From assembly GCA_022393335.1 (NCBI GenBank), contig JAJEKB010021263.1, positions 579,077 to 643,076 on the forward strand: a DNA stretch of 64,000 nucleotides. Reading direction: 5' to 3'. Made by a program: the position numbers and the translations under genes. Source of the stretch: Macrotrachela quadricornifera. Taxonomy: Eukaryota; Rotifera; Eurotatoria; Philodinida; Philodinidae. Position 1 is the first letter of the stretch, and each line of letters begins with the position of its first letter. The notes beneath the pieces are model-generated. The model searched no databases, was not told where the DNA came from, and saw only the letters and a program-made list of their open reading frames with translations. Below, piece after piece: positions 60,347 through 64,000 of the stretch.

Positions 60347-60981
60347 ACGAGGGAACATTCCCAAGTGTCCCCTCGCTTTTGAGTCAAGAGTATGTGCATC
60401 ATGTAGGTCCTAATGATCTATGAATACTCCGAAAAAAGTTCGTGCTGCTAGCTTATTATTGCCGAGATATTGCATTTTTACTGTGTGGTTAAGAAAAAAG
60501 CCGTGGTCCCCCTCAGAAACACTAAAAAAACTGAGTTTCAAATTTCGACTTGAAACTTTGTATAAAGATAGGCTTCAATGAGAGTAGTTTATTGTGAAAG
60601 CTTCAGATCGTTTGAATACTCCTAGTCTGAAATAAGAACATCGGAATCTGCTGGTGTATATGAGCAGTATAAAGGCATGTTTTACCATAACTGTATCTTA
60701 GGATGGGAACAACAGAAAGATCTGAAACTTTCACAATAAACTATTCTCATTGAGGCCTATCTTTATACAAAGTTTCAAGTCGAAATTCGAAACTCAGTTT
60801 TTTAAGTGTTCCTGAGGGGGACCACGGCTTTTTTCTTAACCACACAGTAAAAATGCAATATCTCGGCAATAATAAGCTAGCAGCACGAACTTTTTTCAGA
60901 GTATTCATAGATCATTAGGACCTACATGATGCACATACTCTTGACTCAAAAGCGAGGGGACACTTGGGAATGTTCCCTCGT
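60347..60981. mobile_element. 635-bp near-perfect foldback MITE
   Basis: Ends ACGAGGGAACATTCCCAAG open arms of about 264 bp (60347-60610 and about 60718-60981) that are almost identical reverse complements, at well over 90%. The loop is about 107 bp. Inner-arm sequence is shared with the 50014-50458 element. The high arm identity implies recent origin or repair by gene conversion. It sits about 40 bp after the stop codon of the galactose-binding-like gene. Confidence 0.9.
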
Positions 60982-61887
60982 AAGTTCAACCAAATTATGT
61001 ATAAACAGTACAAATTATAATTTTTTTGTTGTATTCTTTAAGCTTAATATTTTCTGTGTCTGCACTTGAAGCTATAATCATATATGTTTTATCAAATGAG
61101 CTGGTTTTTTTTAATTTGAAAAGAAACCTATCATTTTTCCTTTTGACACGTGCTCATGCACAAATCGTTAATTAAAATCTTGTAACATACTAAATGAGAT
61201 TATTTATCTTATTTCATAATATAATTAAATCCAGAAAGATGTATACAGCATTTGTTTCTAATAACTTGAATATTTTCAAAACCAAAAATCGATAGGACAT
61301 GTATTCGATGTATTCTTGTTCACAAATCCAGCGATACAAAGTCAGCGCAATTCAAATCCTAGGCTCGAATATTTTCAATTCAAGAATTATCTTTTGGTAA
61401 TATTTTATTGATTAAAATAAATTTATTAATTATCCATTTTATTTTAGTTGAACTTCAATTACATGCAATCGGCGCTCAAAATATTCAACTTTATCTTTAT
61501 ATTATTTATTGTCATTTTGTACTACCATACTTTTCCTATTTTGATTATAGATATAATAAAATAAATTAATAATGTTAGTTAACGCCCTCTATAATAATTT
61601 TTATATCATATCTTTCACACATTAATAATTTGTCTGTTTGAAGATATCCTATAATCTATAGACATAAATATATATATATATATATAATTCGATTATAATA
61701 TTGAAAAATTCATTTGTGGAATAATGACTCATCAATATGCAATAGTATAACATCAAATCATTAATATATCTAGTTTAACTATTCTTTGTTCTTTTTTTTT
61801 CTATCTATTGATTAGAAATGAAAACAATGATAAATTCTATTGTATTGAATTGATTTTAGATACAATTACATTATTAAATAATTTACA
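60982..61887. other. Promoter side of exportin-2
   Basis: AT-rich, with an AT dinucleotide tract at about 61669-61687. No exon recognised. Confidence 0.5.
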
Positions 61888-64000
61888 ATGGAAATTAATG
61901 ATCAAAATCTTGAAGCACTTGCAACATATTTACGTAAAACTTTATCTCCTAATGGTGATGAACGAGCAGAAGGTAAAATTTTAAAATTAAAAATAAATTT
62001 TTTCTTCTTTATATTTTATTTTTCTTTTAGCGGAAAAAACTTTAAAACGAATTGAACGTAGTGAGAATTATTCATCACTTTTATTAACACTTTGTGAACG
62101 TTCAGCAATACCTGATGAAATTCGACGTGCATCTGTAATAACATTTAAAAATTTTATTAAACGTAATTGGCCATCACTTGATGCATCATCATCAACAACA
62201 AATCCAATATCAATACGTGATCGAAATCATATAAAAGAACATATTATTGATTTAATGACACGTTCACCTGAACATATTCAACAACAATTATCCGATGCAA
62301 TAACAGTTATTGGTAAATGTGATTTTCCCGATCAATGGCCAACATTACTTGATACAATGGTTAGACAATTTCAACAACCATCAACACAAAATTCTTTTCA
62401 ATCAATAAATGGAGTTTTAAAAACAGCACATTCACTTTTTGAACGATATAGATATGAACAAAAATCTGATGAATTATGGTTAGAAATAAAATTAGTTCTT
62501 GAAAAATTTGCACCTGCTTTTACAGAATTATTTAAAGTAAAAAATATTTATTTTATTAAATACATACATATTTTGCTTTTTGTTTTTGTGTCAGTCATTA
62601 ATGGCTTATTATCCACAAAAAGAATCAGATGTATTTGAAATGAAAAATATATTTGATTCATTATATGTTTGTATTAAGATTTTTTATGATCTTAATGCAC
62701 AAGTAAGATAAAAATATTTATTATAATAGAATAAAATAAATAATTTTTTTATTTTTAAAGGAATTACCAGAACATTTCGAAGATAATTTAAGACTTTATA
62801 TGACACATTTTATGACACTGCTTTCATATGATCATCCAAAACTTCATTCCGATGTAAAAATAATTTTTTTTATTTCTATTGAAGAATTGTTTTATTTTTT
62901 TTAGAGGCATGATCCGGGTATATTAGATCAAGTTAAAACAGAAATTTGTCGTGCTGTTGCTCTTTATGCGGATAATTATAGTGATGATTTTAAACCATTT
63001 GCACAACAATTTGCTTTAGCTATTTGGTCATTATTAACACGATTAAATCTTTCACCAGCATTTGATGATGTAAAAGAATTTTATTTTTTAAATTTTTATT
63101 TTATTTTATTTTTTTGATATTTAGCTTGTGGGAACAGCAATGAGATTTTTATCAACATTAGCAGCAAGAAGTCATCATTGTAGTATGTTTGAAGGTGGTG
63201 AAACATTAAAAATTGTTTGTGAACAAGTTATTTTACCGAATTTATTTCTTCGAGGTTAAAATTTGATTTATTTTGAAAGAAAAAAAAACAATTTTATATT
63301 TAGAATCGGACGTGGAAGAATTTGAAGATAATGCAGAGGAATATATTAGAAAAGATATTGAAAAATCTGGTAAGAATTTGAATGAGTTTTATAGATATTA
63401 AAATAGAAGAGAGTTTCGTATTTTAATTAAAGATAAGAATTTATATGATATAAAATCAGCAACTCTAGGTCTTGTTTTTCGAGAAGAGGAGTATAAAGAC
63501 CTATTTTTTTGTATCATGAACTGTATTAACCATAGACTCCGGAAAGAATCAGGAAGTAATATTGATTTTTGAAACGATTCAATATTTCCTCTCGATTTAC
63601 AATTCAATAAAGTATTGCAGAGAAGTAATACTCAACTGATAATAAGTCATATCTGTATCCTTTTCATTGCTAATTTCCTATATATACAATGTCCTGATAG
63701 GAAAATATGCTGAGCAGATATTTCAATATATTAGTTCATTATTATATTCTTTAAAAAAATACTGAAAAAGGTGTGAATTAATTTTATTTATCTTCATATA
63801 GATTCCGCAACACGTCGCCGAGCTGCTTGTGATTTTCTTCAAGCACTATGTATCTTTTTTGAATCTCAAGTGATTGCTATTTATAGTCAATATATTGAAA
63901 TTATGCAAAAGGTTAATTATTTATTTTATTTTTTATTTATTAATATATATATATATTTATAGGAATATTTACAAAATCCAACACAAAATTGGTCAAAAAA
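61888..64000 (+). CDS. CSE1L: Exportin-2 (CSE1L), 5' part, continues beyond the window
   Basis: Nine exons seen: 61888-61972, 62031-62536, 62595-62702, 62761-62853, 62905-63069, 63125-63254, 63304-63369, 63802-63911 and 63963 to the window end, all in consistent phase. About 430 of about 970 residues are present. Matches to human CSE1L are direct: VITFKNFIKRNWPS, SPEHIQQQLSDAITVIGK, INGVLKTAHSLFERYRYE, ELWLEIKLVLEKFA, LPEHFEDN, FEDNAEEYIRKDIE and TRRRAACDFLQALC. The importin-beta N-terminal domain and first HEAT repeats are covered. It re-exports importin-alpha from the nucleus with RanGTP. Start is the ATG of MEINDQNLEALATYLRKTL. Confidence 0.97.
63370..63801. other. Unusually long intron of exportin-2
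   Basis: 432 bp against about 50-60 bp for the other introns of this gene. No coding frame or recognised repeat; it may hold an old insertion. Confidence 0.5.

Noticed and set aside
1..64000. CRISPR arrays, tRNA and rRNA genes, replication origins
   Set aside because: No regularly spaced direct repeats with unique spacers, no convincing T-loop/A-box pairing with a cloverleaf and no rRNA signature were seen; the window is eukaryotic nuclear DNA.

Overview
The window looks like nuclear DNA of a bdelloid rotifer or a very similar small metazoan. It is strongly AT-rich. Genes are broken by many tiny GT-AG introns, mostly 40-110 bp. Unmistakable animal genes (type I DnaJ, LEPROT/VPS55, MRPS21, PPM1D, exportin-2/CSE1L) sit beside NHL-repeat proteins, a one-exon GPCR and many transposon remnants, a mix typical of bdelloids. 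The taxon call is inference; no rRNA or mitochondrial marker is present.

Layout. 1-2 kb: last exon of an NHL-repeat propeller gene (+). 2-9.3 kb: gene-free, with inverted-repeat relics. 9.28-11.18 kb: an apparently intact FLYWCH + MULE transposon with 111-bp terminal inverted repeats. 12-38.4 kb: eight genes, all on the minus strand: a DNAJA-type chaperone with a CaaX end, a transferrin-receptor/PSMA-like protein without peptidase residues, a DUF616 glycosyltransferase-like membrane protein, a 679-residue coiled-coil protein I cannot name, a four-helix membrane protein, LEPROT/VPS55, mitochondrial ribosomal protein S21 and the Wip1-type phosphatase PPM1D. Between them lie a 1.07-kb foldback element and a 576-bp hAT MITE with a perfect 8-bp target duplication. 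38.4-47.3 kb: gene-free accessory DNA (foldbacks, a TTAA-flanked MITE, a 35-bp minisatellite, a 1.6-kb TIR element).

47.3-48.25 kb: one-exon GPCR (+). 48.6-58.3 kb: a transposon graveyard holding a dead Tc1-like element, a foldback element, a minus-strand hammerhead ribozyme motif, a 3.74-kb decayed DNA transposon of uncertain superfamily with about 330-bp TIRs, and a degenerate LTR retrotransposon (LTR, primer-binding site, gag, protease) cut off by a palindromic MITE cluster. 58.7-60.3 kb: a galactose-binding-like gene broken by one in-frame TGA, followed by a 635-bp near-perfect foldback. 61.9 kb to the end: the 5' part of exportin-2 (+), running off the window.

The housekeeping genes are not an operon and share no pathway; they look like an ordinary gene-dense block flanked by transposon-rich DNA. 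The most notable non-gene signal is the hammerhead ribozyme consensus near 50.65 kb, a motif class known from Penelope-like retroelements. No reverse transcriptase is recognisable anywhere in the window.
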